A DNA stretch of 64,000 nucleotides from Harmothoe impar (taxonomy: Eukaryota > Annelida > Polychaeta > Phyllodocida > Polynoidae). The notes beneath the pieces were generated by a model. That model had not been told where the DNA came from. It did no database searches and saw only the letters and a program-made list of their open reading frames with translations. Location of the stretch: positions 122,384,065-122,448,064 of the forward strand of contig OX381704.1 of the NCBI GenBank assembly GCA_947462335.1. The letters are read 5' to 3'. Shown here one piece after another: positions 34,634 through 45,185 of this stretch. The stretch's first letter is position 1. The number at the start of each line of letters is the position of its first letter. A program made the position numbers and the translations under genes.

Positions 34634-34705
34634 CTCAAACGGGATGAGAACCCCAGCCGCCGAAGCCAAACGCCAGCGCCTAACCTCATGCGCCATGGAG
34701 ACGGC
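34634..34705 (-). repeat. tRNA-derived SINE head
   Basis: Minus strand: ATGGCGCATGAGGTTAGGCG (A box, D-arm-like, about 34676-34695) and GGGGTTCTCATCCC (B box, 34641-34654) at normal tRNA spacing. Confidence 0.58.
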
Positions 34706-34746
34706 ACATATGACGCGGGTAGGAAGCCAATACGGCCTTACCTTGT

Positions 34747-35338
34747 CGCCATGATTTCGTTGATCTTCCGATGAATCCATTTTAAATAACATCCAAATGT
34801 GGCAAAATTAGACCTTGTCAAGCTTATTCCTTCAGTCCAATGCAAGTTTAGATCTCCTTGTTGATGAGCCCGTGCAGAAATAGCCTTTTAATTTCGTAAA
34901 ATCCTCATATTTCAACATTTCCCGATCGATACCAACACGCCAGGGATAGTTAAAAAGGAGGGGACATAGATCACGTGACCGACTGACGCAACCAACACCG
35001 CCAATTAGAGTGACCAATGGACTACAAATGATGATCAGCTGATCGAAGCCACGGGGAAAGTAGGTCAATCGGGCGCATCGGTTACTCGACTCGGCGTGTT
35101 GGTTTTACATCCCGTCCCGCTGTGTACAGGTCTAACCGGGCTGGCGGCCTTCACAAAATGTCGAAATATGAGGATTTTATGCAATTAAAAGGCTATAACT
35201 GCACGGGAACATCAAGAAGGATATCTATACATGTTCTGGATTGAAGGAATAAGCTTGACATTGTCTAATTTCCCCATATTTGGATGTTATTCAAGACGCA
35301 TTTACCAGATGATCAACAAAATCATGGCGCTCGGCGGT
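34747..35338. repeat. Foldback pair with about 180-bp arms
   Basis: The left arm includes ACATCCAAATGTGGCAAAATTAGAC, AAGCTTATTCCTTCA, GCCTTTTAATT and AAATCCTCATATTTC. The right arm has them inverted: GAAATATGAGGATTTTAT, AATTAAAAGGCT, GAAGGAATAAGCTTGAC and CCATATTTGGATGTTAT. The centre has TCACGTGACC and TGATCAGCTGATCG. Confidence 0.78.
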
Positions 35339-35440
35339 GAGTGTGCCAGTCGATCCACGAGACAAAATGGACAATTGAAAAAGGTAGGCCTTATATGATA
35401 TGATATTCATATATTTGAAGAAATAGTGGTATAAACGCAT

Positions 35441-35554
35441 TAATGGCTGATTCTGAAAGCACTTGTGAGGTATATCTTTCCAATAATGAACTCGGCTTCG
35501 CCTCGTTTATTATTGCAAGATATACCTCATGCGTGCTTTCAGAATCAACCATTA
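35441..35554. repeat. Hairpin with AACTCGGCTTCGCCTCGTT loop
   Basis: TAATGGCTGATTCTGAAAGCAC and GAGGTATATCTTTCCAATAA pair with TTATTGCAAGATATACCTC and GTGCTTTCAGAATCAACCATTA. A MITE-like structure of 114 bp. Confidence 0.75.
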
Positions 35555-36180
35555 TTGCATCAATAACACAAAAGTTACATTTGAGTGTAACTCATTTTAC
35601 TGTACTGAATCAAATTGAGTGATATTAAAGTGGCATTCTCACTGAGCATTTCCCACTCACAATTCTAGTACTGTTCTAGTCTGCTATGTGGTAAGTGTGA
35701 GTGGTGAGAATGCCCCTTTAATGTTCATTAGAATGAGACAGTGTTATCTAGACTTGGGATGAGCCCCTCCAGTGCACATCCTCCCACCGTACTGTGTACA
35801 GCCGTCTGCACGGCGATCAACTCCAAGGGCCACATGGGGCATTCCTGCATCATACCAACCCTTCAGGACCCGTAGGCTTGGTCCGATGCCTGAATGCAAC
35901 ACTGGTGAGTTATTTGTCAAAACTGCATTCATGCATCATGCTGACCAAGGGGATACTACATTAAAGCACTAAGCAGCTTTCATGGAGATTAACCCAGATT
36001 TACTTCTCTATTCAAGAACAAAGTCAAGGCAGAGTGTCCCTGAAGTAGTTATTCTCTTGGGAAATACACAAAGCTCCTGATTCTGACCTGTGTGGCAGTT
36101 ATAGAATATGAGCTGTTGTATATCATATCCAAATTCATGAAATTTAACAGTGTGTACAGCTATGTATATGATAATGACTA

Positions 36181-39100
36181 TCCACTCCTCATGATGAAAA
36201 ATTACTTTACTAATTTTGCCCTCATCTTATTTACTTCATAGATTAATGTAATTTTGTGAAACTGAAGACCCACATTGTCCCAAAAAGTGAATGAGGTCCA
36301 ATTGTCCCGCAGTAATGTATCTAAAACCAGCAATCAGTGACACAAACCTCTGACTGTGGAGACCCGGCACAGGCAATGGGCATGATGTGTCACACATTAA
36401 CTATGGTGAGGGAAGGCTCCAATACTCCGTTCACATTGCTCACACAAGTCCCTAGTTTGCAGTGAAACAATTTTAATAGCATTTCACACAGAGGGTTTAT
36501 TCAAAACTTTATATATAGTGGATTAATACATTTTCAATATCATTCAAACCCAGTGCTTATTCCAGCATTTATTAAAACACCCATTGCTTATACAAGGATA
36601 ACGGTTCACCTTCCACTATGCATGCACACTCTGAGTTATTCATTTCGGCTTCATTTATGCATCACACCAATTCAAATTATTGGCATAGGCAATGCAGTAC
36701 AAGCAAGTGAGTCTTAAAAACAGTGCTGTGTGGATGTATCATGTCCACATATCAACATAAACCTAGAGGCAGCATTTTGCCCTCAACATACTGCCCCTCC
36801 TCCAACAGTCAGTATGGAGTGAGGAATGACACCCTGGGCTTTATATTGGGGGAGGGGGGTTGGTTTATACTGAAGGCAGTGTCTGAGCACAGCACATGGC
36901 CATGGACAGAATCCGTGCAGCCTTGTGTGAACTGTGAAACCTTATTATGTCAGCACTGAGCACATTTCAACAGATTTGGGTCGAGTAAAAAACCTCATTG
37001 TGTCTACACCGAGCAATAATGACATCATTACAGCGTTTGATGATCAGATGGTCAGGCATTTTAAACCAATGGACGTCATTTTGGAAGCTTTAATTTCTCC
37101 ATATTTTAATTCACGTAGTATTTGTCTCCCAGTGGGCCACAGTTGTGCCATGGGGGGAGGTGAGAATGCCCCTTTCACATAGTAAGGAGACACTCCAGAC
37201 CTGTGTTTCAATGTCCAAAACATTTTTAGTCTTTCAACTATGGGCTGCAAGCTTCAATGTGACCACTGATTGTAGGCATCTTTCGAATGAAATGACAAAA
37301 TTGAAAGATAATTATTTCATGGTTTCAATTAGTAATGCATGTAAAATATTTAGCCATATGTTGAGACGTGATAAAAATACTAATCATGAGAAGGTGACAA
37401 ACAGGGATGCTGTAGCTATCTTGTTCCTCCCCTTTTACCAAATTGAAATTTGAGGGGGAACAGAAGATTGTAGGCATCCTTTGTATGAAATATTTTATGT
37501 GACAACATTTATGGATAATTATTCCATGTTTCAAATGGTACTATATGTAGAATATTTGACCCTTTGTTGAGATGTGATACAAATGCTGCTCATGAGACAA
37601 ATGGAGATTGTGTAGCTGACCTGAGCACCCCTTTAACCAGATTGAAATTTGAGGGGGAATAGAAGTCAACTAAAGCTCAATATGTATTGATGTTCAGAAA
37701 TATCAGAGGAAATAGCATTTTTCTATAGTTGATATCAGAGGCATGAATGTAGGTCCACTGAGTAACTCACTAGTGAAATGCATCCATTCATTCTGCAGAC
37801 TTGTAAGGGATTTTCAAGTCTGGATTGGTCAGAATTGTTTATCAATGCAGTGCCTGCAAGTTACTTGCTTGAGCCTTGAGACCTTGACTTCTTGACTCTT
37901 TGAACACCATGTCTTAATTGAATTGTAGGGCTATCCCTGTTCTTATAGTCAAACTACATGGTGCACACTTGTTAGTCTGTCTTGGATGATAAGACAAAGC
38001 ATCAGTGAGGAATGGTTTGTTTTTGAATAGAGAATAAATCCCTGTGTTTGGTTCATGTATCAGTCGGTCACGGATGTTACACTGTTAAAGAATCAGAAGG
38101 ATACACTAATGTATGGGCAGCGAGTCTATCACTGACAATGTAGGAACAGTCTGAAGCCAAGGTTGTACTTCAGCATGGGAAAGACCTCAAGAGATTTTTG
38201 AGAAGCGTTAGATTATTTAGTCAATTAGTCCTGCTGGGATAATTGACAAGCGAAAGCAAGATTGAGCATCCAATATGACCAATCAGTGAGAAAAGGTGTG
38301 TTTTGGAAAATTTAACAAACTTTATTCCTGTATTTTTAGAAATTATGCATGGTGAACAGGTGCTGAGAAACCTGACGTGATTGGCCTACACACCTCAGAG
38401 ACATGGCATCTGTGGTCTACACATCTCAGGGTGCTGAGAGACATGACGCCAGGGGCCTACACACCTCAGAGACATGACGTGTGGGGCCAACACACTCAGA
38501 GACATGACGTCAGGGGCCTACACACCTCAGGACCCACATCACAGAAAGACGTAGGTGTCTATAGTGAGAATGAAAAAGACAGCAGCTGTAAAGCACTCTG
38601 AGACTCATCGGCATCAGTAAGTCTCAGTAGAGGAGGTGTAAAGGTCACAGACAGACTGTGTGTGTAGGGAGTAAGGCCCAGGGCAAACGAACGACAGGAT
38701 GCAAGGTAAAATCCTGTTTTCAGAAACAGGGCCCGAAGTGACTTCAGTGGAATAACATACTGCATGTACATCAATGCAGTTAGAGCAAGGCTAAAATGTA
38801 GAGGTCATGAGAAGGTCAAGTCAACTGATGTTGCTGTGGCATGTTGCAGGGCTTTTAGCAACGGAAAAGTCAATATTATCAGCATAGGCCATGAGACTGG
38901 AGCAGTCTCATTTTCTGGAACCATCCCTGTCAAACCTCATCATGTTAGCACCAAGCAGTGGTAACAGTGTTATAGTTTCTGATCATCAGATGACAGAACC
39001 AAATTCCAAACGATTTTCTTTACAGAGCCCTGGTTGACAATGTGGAAGATTGGCATCGCTAACAATATAATGAGATAATGCAGCTATATTCTCAAAACCT

Positions 39101-40080
39101 TCAATTACACTGTAAAATGTCAAAAGTAAATATGGCGAGTATTCACAGATCTGATCACTGTGTATAAAATAAATATCAGTGTCAGACTTTGTCAAATGTA
39201 TGTATAACATACAACTTTCCCATTGTTAATAGGAAAGTCCGCTCACATTCCCAACACAGCTAATGGAACATTTAAAGCCAATATTCATGGCTTTTTCTTC
39301 CCAAGCATCCGTTTATTCTCAGTGATTAAAGTGCCTTGTCTGAAGATAAGCCATCTCTTGTTGAGCCTGTTGTTTCATCATAACACAAAGGTTACATTTA
39401 AGTGTAATTCATTTTACTGAAACGAATCAAATTGAGTGATATTAAAGACGCATTCTCACCGAGCATTTCCCACTCACAATTCTAGTACTGTTCTAGTCTG
39501 CTATGTGGTAAGTGCGAGTGGTGAGAATGCCCCTTTAATGTTCATTAGAATGAGACAGTGTTATCTAGACTTGGGATGAGCCCGTCCAGTGCATGTCCTC
39601 CCACCATGCTGTGTACAGCAGTCTGCACGGGGCTCAACTCCAAGGGCCACATGGGGCATTCCTGCATCATACCAATCCGCCAGGACCTGTAGACTGGGTC
39701 CGATGATGCAACACTAGTTGTTTGTCGACACTGCATTCATGCATTATGCTGACCAAGGCCATGCTACATTAGAGGACCATGCAGCTTTGATGGAGATTAA
39801 CCCAGATTTGCTTCTCTATTCAAGAACAAAGTCAAGGCAGAGTGTCCCTGAAGTAGTTGTTCTGTTGGGAAATACACAAAGCCCTTGATTCTGACCTGTG
39901 CGGCTAGTGTCGAATATGAGTTGTTATTCAATAACTAAATGTAAACATCCTAATCGTAAAGATGCAACTAGACACCATTGTCATTTATAAATAAGCGTAC
40001 TTTTATGTATATCATATTCAAATTCAAGAACATTAACAGTGTACAGCTATGTATATGATAATGACTATCGACTCTTCATG
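36181..40080. repeat. Long repeat unit, copy C
   Basis: Block order as in B without the two insertions: GGAGACCCGGCACAGGCA (36358), GGGTTGGTTTATACTGAAGG (36857), GATGATCAGATGGTCAGGCA (37040), GAGCCTTGAGACC (37870), decayed 31-bp repeats (38375-38540), GTAAGTCTCAGTAGAG (38618), CACCAAGCAGTGGTAACAG (38950), TTTAAAGCCAATATTCATGG (39271), GAGCATTTCCCACTCACAATTC (39460) and GGGCCACATGGGGCATTCC (39645). It is the most intact copy and useful as the empty-site reference. Confidence 0.83.
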
Positions 40081-40534
40081 ATAAAAAATCACTTCACTCA
40101 TTTTACCCTCATCTTATTTACTTTGTCAATCAATGTCATTTTGTGAAACTGAAGACCCACATTGTCCCAAAAAGTGAATGAGGTCCAATTGTCCCGCAGT
40201 AATGTATTTAAAACCAGCAATCAGTGACACAAACCTCCGACTGTGGAGACCCGGCACAGGCATTGAGCATGGTGTGTCATTGGGGAGGGAAACCTGGGAT
40301 ACTCTCTGGGAAAGGCTCAAATACTGCCTTATATTGCTCATACACAGCACCACTCAATTTATCAATTATAATAGAATTTTACTCTTGCTGTTTTTTTCAA
40401 GAATTTATTCCACGACCTGCCGTTTCACCTCCCACTAGGTTAATGCTGAAGTCTGTGTGTGAGTACAGCAGGCAGCCAACGACACCCTGTGCAGCTTGGT
40501 GTGCAGTGTAAAACCTCACCATGTCAGCGCAGTG

Positions 40535-40910
40535 ATATTCCTAGGCTCCCTATACGACCAATCTCTCAGTCACTAGTACCTTACCTAGTTAGTCAATTTT
40601 TGGCTCCCTATACGACCAACCTAGGTGAGTAATTATTGTCAGGTTGGTCAGTACTGACCAACCCACCTTAGTCTTTTAATTTCTAAGGGGAGCTACTGAG
40701 TGGTCATCGTAGTATCTTACAGGTGGCACCAACTAGTGGTATACAAAGACAACAATTAAGGTAAACACCAATGATGAACCTAGGTTAGCCACTACTGACT
40801 GACCCCTCAGTCATTTTTGAATATAACTTTGGCATTGTGACTAACACACATTATGATGAATCTAGGATAGTCTGTACTGACTAACCCTTTCAACCTATGG
40901 AATTCCAGTG
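40535..40910. repeat. Local repeats in unit D
   Basis: GGCTCCCTATACGACCAA occurs twice (40544 and 40602), and TCAGTACTGACCAACCC / CTACTGACTGACCCC / TGTACTGACTAACCC recur. This stretch is not in units A-C. Confidence 0.65.
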
Positions 40911-41053
40911 TGCTGGTAAAATTATTATAGCTTTGCATCAGCACTGAACAATAATGACATCATTACAGCTTTTGATGATCAGATGGTCAGGCATTTCCAA
41001 CCAATGGATGTCCTTCTTGAAATTTCAATTATTTTATTGTTTTATGTCTCTCA

Positions 41054-41160
41054 CCCAGTGGGCACAAAATTATGTCCAACATTGAATCCACGTTGATCCA
41101 ACATTGAATCAACATTGACAACCATTTATCAATGTTGATTCAATGTTCTGTGCCTACACA
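41054..41160. mobile_element. CCCAGTGGGCACAAA palindromic repeat (family M4)
   Basis: CCCAGTGGGCACAAAATTAT followed by AACATTGAATCAACATTGAC and its mirror TCAATGTTGATTCAATG. Confidence 0.75.
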
Positions 41161-41269
41161 TGTAAAATATTGAGCCCTATATTCTGATGTCATGTATGTA
41201 TATAGTACTCATGAGATGATGGCAAATATAAACTCTTCTTATCCAATTTACCAAATTGAAATGTAAAAG

Positions 41270-41406
41270 AAAAGAGTGGCCATTTTTTTACAATAGGAGG
41301 GGGAGGTCAGTGGATTTTCGCGCCCTTCAAGGGGTCCAAATCTTTTTGATCCCCCCAATCTCCCACCCCCCCCCCGCCTGTTGATAAAAAATGACCACTC
41401 CCTAAT
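41270..41406. mobile_element. GGGAGTGGTCATTTTT element (family M6)
   Basis: Left GAGTGGCCATTTTTTTACAA and right TTGATAAAAAATGACCACTCCC are inverted ends; between are G- and C-rich tracts with TTTGGACCCCTTGAAGGGCG in inverted orientation. Relatives: 61314-61455 and 61668-61940. Confidence 0.7.
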
Positions 41407-41886
41407 GCTGAATATGTATTACTGCACAGAAATATTAGGAATATATAGTATTTTCCTATGTTTGACATCAGAGGCTTGAATGTAGGCCCAGTGAGAAACT
41501 GACTAGTGTAATGTATCCATCCTTTATTGGTTTTTACACTATGGAATGGTCATTATGGTTCGTCAATGAAACACCGGTGAGTTACCCTCTGAGATACTCA
41601 CTGAGTTACTCTCTAAGTTACTCACTGTAAGCTTGAAACCAAGACTCCTTGATACATCATGGCATCCTGAAAGCCTGAGGCTAACCCTGTTCTAATAGAG
41701 GTGACTACTTGGTGAACACGTGTTAGTCCTGTGGGCATAATTAGACAAAGCATGATCAAACACCCCACAGGTGCAATCAGTGAGGAACCGTTTGATTTTA
41801 GGAGTTAAGAATGGTGTGCTTTGGAAGAATGAATAAATCTCTCTATTTGTTTAAGGTTTCAGTAGATTTTGGGGGATGTTGTGTCC

Positions 41887-42030
41887 TTAACTCTTTGATG
41901 GCAGCCTAGTGCTTTAATTGTCTCGTGATGCAATAATATTGCCAGTGCTTCATTCATGCATCATGCTAACCGTACAGGGTTGATACACTCCTGAAGCACC
42001 AGGAGCATACACCAACGGAGTTGGGGCGAA
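41887..42030. mobile_element. TTAA-type MITE, family M1, partial
   Basis: TTAACTCTTTGATGGCAGC, then ATTCATGCATCATGCTAACC and GTTGATACACTCCTGAAG, matching the left two thirds of the family. Confidence 0.55.
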
Positions 42031-42380
42031 TTACTCACTGGCATTAAGAAAAGGCTGAAGCCATGAAAAACATCTTTCAAGAGGTTCATGAGAAGTTCTC
42101 AATTCAAACTGTAAATTAACTGTTGGTAAAGTAGTCCTTCTGGGAGAATTCAAACTGTTTGGTAAATTAGTCCTTAACAAGAATTAACAGGCAACAGCAG
42201 GATTAAACATCCCACAGGATCAATCAGCCAGGAAGAGTGTGTTTTGTGGAATATTGAGAGAACTTTATTTTATGTAATTTCATAGAAATCATGGGCGGTG
42301 AACAGAGCTCCTGAGAGACATGGCGTATAGATGTGGTCCACATACCTCAGGGCCCACATCAGAGGCACATCCCACAGCAT

Positions 42381-42629
42381 TTAACCCCTTATGGACGGTT
42401 GTCGCTAAAAGATTACATTTGTCATGATGCACCAATGCAGCCTCAGTGAGTAGCTCACCGGTGCTACATTGGTGGATCATGCCGACCCTTTGGGAGTGTC
42501 TCAGCCCTGTAGGGTCGTCATGATGCTTGAATGCAGCCCTGGCTAGTAACTCGCCAGGGCTGCATTCATGCATTCATGAGGACCAAGGACATTATGCATT
42601 AAGGCATGATGCCATCCTTAAAGGGTTGA
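42381..42629. mobile_element. TTAA-type MITE, family M1, full-length copy
   Basis: The best-preserved copy: TTAACCCCTTATGGACGG at the left, CCTTAAAGGGTTGA at the right, 249 bp. The interior is two imperfect hairpins, each made of ATGCACCAATGCAGC or GATGCTTGAATGCAGCC with GAGTAACTCRCC at the turn. Confidence 0.8.
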
Positions 42630-42689
42630 CTATATAGTGACAGAGATGTATGCTGTAAAGTACCCCTCAGCCCCAGTCAGTCTGAGTGC

Positions 42690-43165
42690 AGGACGTGTAA
42701 AGGTCACAGACACACTGTAAAGGTCACATACACACTGTAAAGGTCACAGACACGCTGTAAAGGTCACAGACACGCTGTAAAGGTCACAGACACGCTGTAA
42801 AGGTCACAGACACGCTGTAAAGGTCAAAGACACACTGTAAAGGTCACAGACACACACTGTTAAGGTCACAGACACACTGTAAAGGTCACAGACACACTGT
42901 GAAGGTCACAGACACACTGTAAAGGTCACAGACACACTGTAAAGGTCACAGACACACTGTAAAGGTCACAGACATACTGTTAAGGTCACAGACACACTGT
43001 AAAGGTCACATACACACTGTAAAGGTCACAGACACACTGTAAAGGTCATAGACACACTGTTAAGGTCACATACACACTGTAAAGGTCACAGACACACTGT
43101 AAAGGTCACAGACACACTGTAAAGGTCACAGACACACTGTAAAGGTCACAGACACACTGTGTGTG
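42690..43165. repeat. 20-bp minisatellite in unit D
   Basis: About 23-24 copies of TGTAAAGGTCACAGACACAC. Units A and C hold one copy (AAAGGTCACAGACTGACTGT near 28629 and 38640). Confidence 0.95.
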
Positions 43166-44009
43166 GAGAGTAAGGCCTGAGCCGCACGCCGAGATGCTGC
43201 AAAGGGAATTGTTTATTTGCATTTCAAAATAAGGTTTTCACAAACAGGGTCTGAACACATTTTTCTGGAATCACATACAGCACTTACATTGATGCAGTTA
43301 GAGCAAGACTTAAACATGTAGAGGTGATGAGAAGGTCAAGTCAAGGTCATTGTCAGGGCTGGGACCCTGATGTTGCTGTGGCATGTTGCAGGGCTTAGAG
43401 CAACAAAATGTCAATATCATCAGAATAAGGCACAAGACTGGAACAGGACATGTACAAGATGCTGTGTGAAATATATCATTGGCTGGAACCTCCACTGCAG
43501 TGGTAATAACATGCGATATATAGACAAATGCCAATGTCCATTGATGCCGTCTCTGTCATATTTCACACAAAGTTGGCCTTTGTGTTTGTATTTGTTTTTC
43601 TTCCTGCTGCACCGATAACCCAGATAGGGGTAGTGTGCACACTGCACTACACCAGTAGTGGTGTCTGGGCAGCATTAAACCTCATTATGTTAGCACCAAG
43701 CAGTTATTACACCATAATAGTTTCTGATTATCAGATGACAGAACCTAATTCTAAACTATTTTCCTCACAAAGCCCTAGTTGACAATGTAGCTGCATCCAG
43801 ACTGTCATGGCTAACAGTATAATGAACACTACTAATTACATCCGCAATATGCCAGCCATAACTTGGACAGACTGGTGGAGGTGTTCAGAACCATTAGAAA
43901 CTCACTAGCCCCACCTGGTGGACGTTCTCAGAATCTTCAGAAATTCACATACTCCTCTTGGTGTGTTTGTTCAGGGCAAATTTTTGAAAACATTTTAGTA
44001 AGTTTCCCC

Positions 44010-44082
44010 AGGAGAGGCTAGAACCCTCAACCCTCAGATTTAGAGAGGGGAAACTAACTGACTGAGCTTCCCAGATAAGGGT
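44010..44082 (-). repeat. tRNA-derived SINE head
   Basis: Minus strand: GGGAAGCTCAGTCAGTTAGT (A box, D arm) then GAGGGTTCTAGCCTCTCC (B box) at tRNA spacing. The acceptor stem is only partly paired. Confidence 0.6.
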
Positions 44083-44400
44083 CAGCGCGGGGTATTGATG
44101 AGATAGTCAATGGTCCATGACTATAGTTTGGAATGTTCCATTTGGGTAATATGTTGGCTATTCATTTCAGGTTATCATAGAAATTATAATGATAACCCAC
44201 TCTTAATATGTTACAGTATGGATATGTCCTCGACCTATGACTAAGTCTGGTGAGGAGTCCATACACCACTCTAAATACATGAATGTCATTAGGACAGAAC
44301 TCTGTCATTTTCAATGTAGAGATACCCATTCCATTGATGGCTGCAGTATCAATATGGCTTAGTCAATCACTTCCATATTTGGGTTGAGCATTGATTATAC

Positions 44401-45185
44401 GTTGTAAATGACATATAAGAAGTCTCAAGGGGCTAATATGTAATATTTGAGATAGTCCTTAAAGGGCAGCATCCAGCTGTAATACGGTTGCGCTACGATT
44501 CTAACCATCAGGTGGTATACGTCACTCTGTGACAAGATCCGAGGTCGCGCCGGTAATGGCCATAGTCTCTGTTTGTGTACCACTTTAGTACTATTTGAAA
44601 TCTTCAAGCACAGTGCTGGTTAGTTTAAAAAGTTTATTGGACAAATCGGGGGCAGAGCCCCCAAACCCCCAAATGTTGTGTATCTTATATTTACTCATAT
44701 TTGCCTCTGAGCAAAACGGAGACTACTTTTGTAAATCTATCTCTGTCTCAGATTGGTCCCCCCGAAAACCGCCTGGTGGTTAGAATTCTACCATTATGCT
44801 GTAACACACCATCTTGTACTGTGTGGTAGTTATGGTGCATGCGTGCAGCTCTGGGAGCAATTATTGAATTAATGACTGTTAATTCATGCAATACCGCAAT
44901 ACCAGACACTTGTCAGTGCTTTAGAGGGAGTCTAATTAGCCAGATGTTAGGTAAAGGTGTACAGTTACACAGGTGAGGGGTAGAAGTAGGGTAGAATGAC
45001 ACAATGTGTGAAAGTGACCACCAGAGGTGAGGGGCCAGGTCTGTGGACCAGTATTGTGTAATAACGTAAAACGCCGCGCGATTGGCATATGACACATTGT
45101 ACGCCCCGCCATGGGCCCCTCGGACCCACAAGTGGCTCAAAATCGCATATTAGCCCCTTGAGACTTCTTATATGTCATTTACAAC
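44401..45185. mobile_element. 785-bp element with perfect 40-bp inverted ends
   Basis: 44401-44440 (GTTGTAAATGACATATAAGA and on to GGGGCTAATATG) is exactly complementary to 45146-45185. The interior is not palindromic, includes a GGGGGCAGAGCCCCC hairpin (44649-44663), and has no ORF over 75 codons. No clear target duplication was seen. It lies in unit D where sister units are continuous. Confidence 0.75.

Larger units (their letters stand above)
34310..35566. mobile_element. 1.26-kb insertion in unit B, with foldback arms
   Basis: Copy C reads straight through GTTGTTTCATCATAACACAAAGG (about 39370), while copy B has 1.26 kb between TTTCATC (34309) and CATCAATAACACAAAAG. Inside: a G run (34441-34459), a tRNA-like segment (34634-34705), inverted arms of about 180 bp (34747-34925 against 35157-35338), and a hairpin (35441-35554). 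No ORF longer than 90 codons. It may be a composite of two or more insertions. Confidence 0.72.
30735..36180. repeat. Long repeat unit, copy B
   Basis: Same block order as unit A from GGAGACCCGGCACAGGCA (about 30882) through CAGTCAGTATGGAGCGAGG (31134), TTTGATGATCAGATGGTCAGGCA (31682), GAGCCTTGAGACC (32308), a 31-bp minisatellite (32828-33370), AGTAAGTCTCAGTAGAGACGG (33461), CACCAAGCAGTGATAACAG (33811), TTTAAAGCCAATATTCATTG (34145), to the GAGCATTTCCCACTCACAATTC block (35644) and GGGCCACATGGGGCATTCC (35827). It contains a 1.26-kb insertion (34310-35566) absent from copy C. Short ORFs are unremarkable. Confidence 0.83.
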
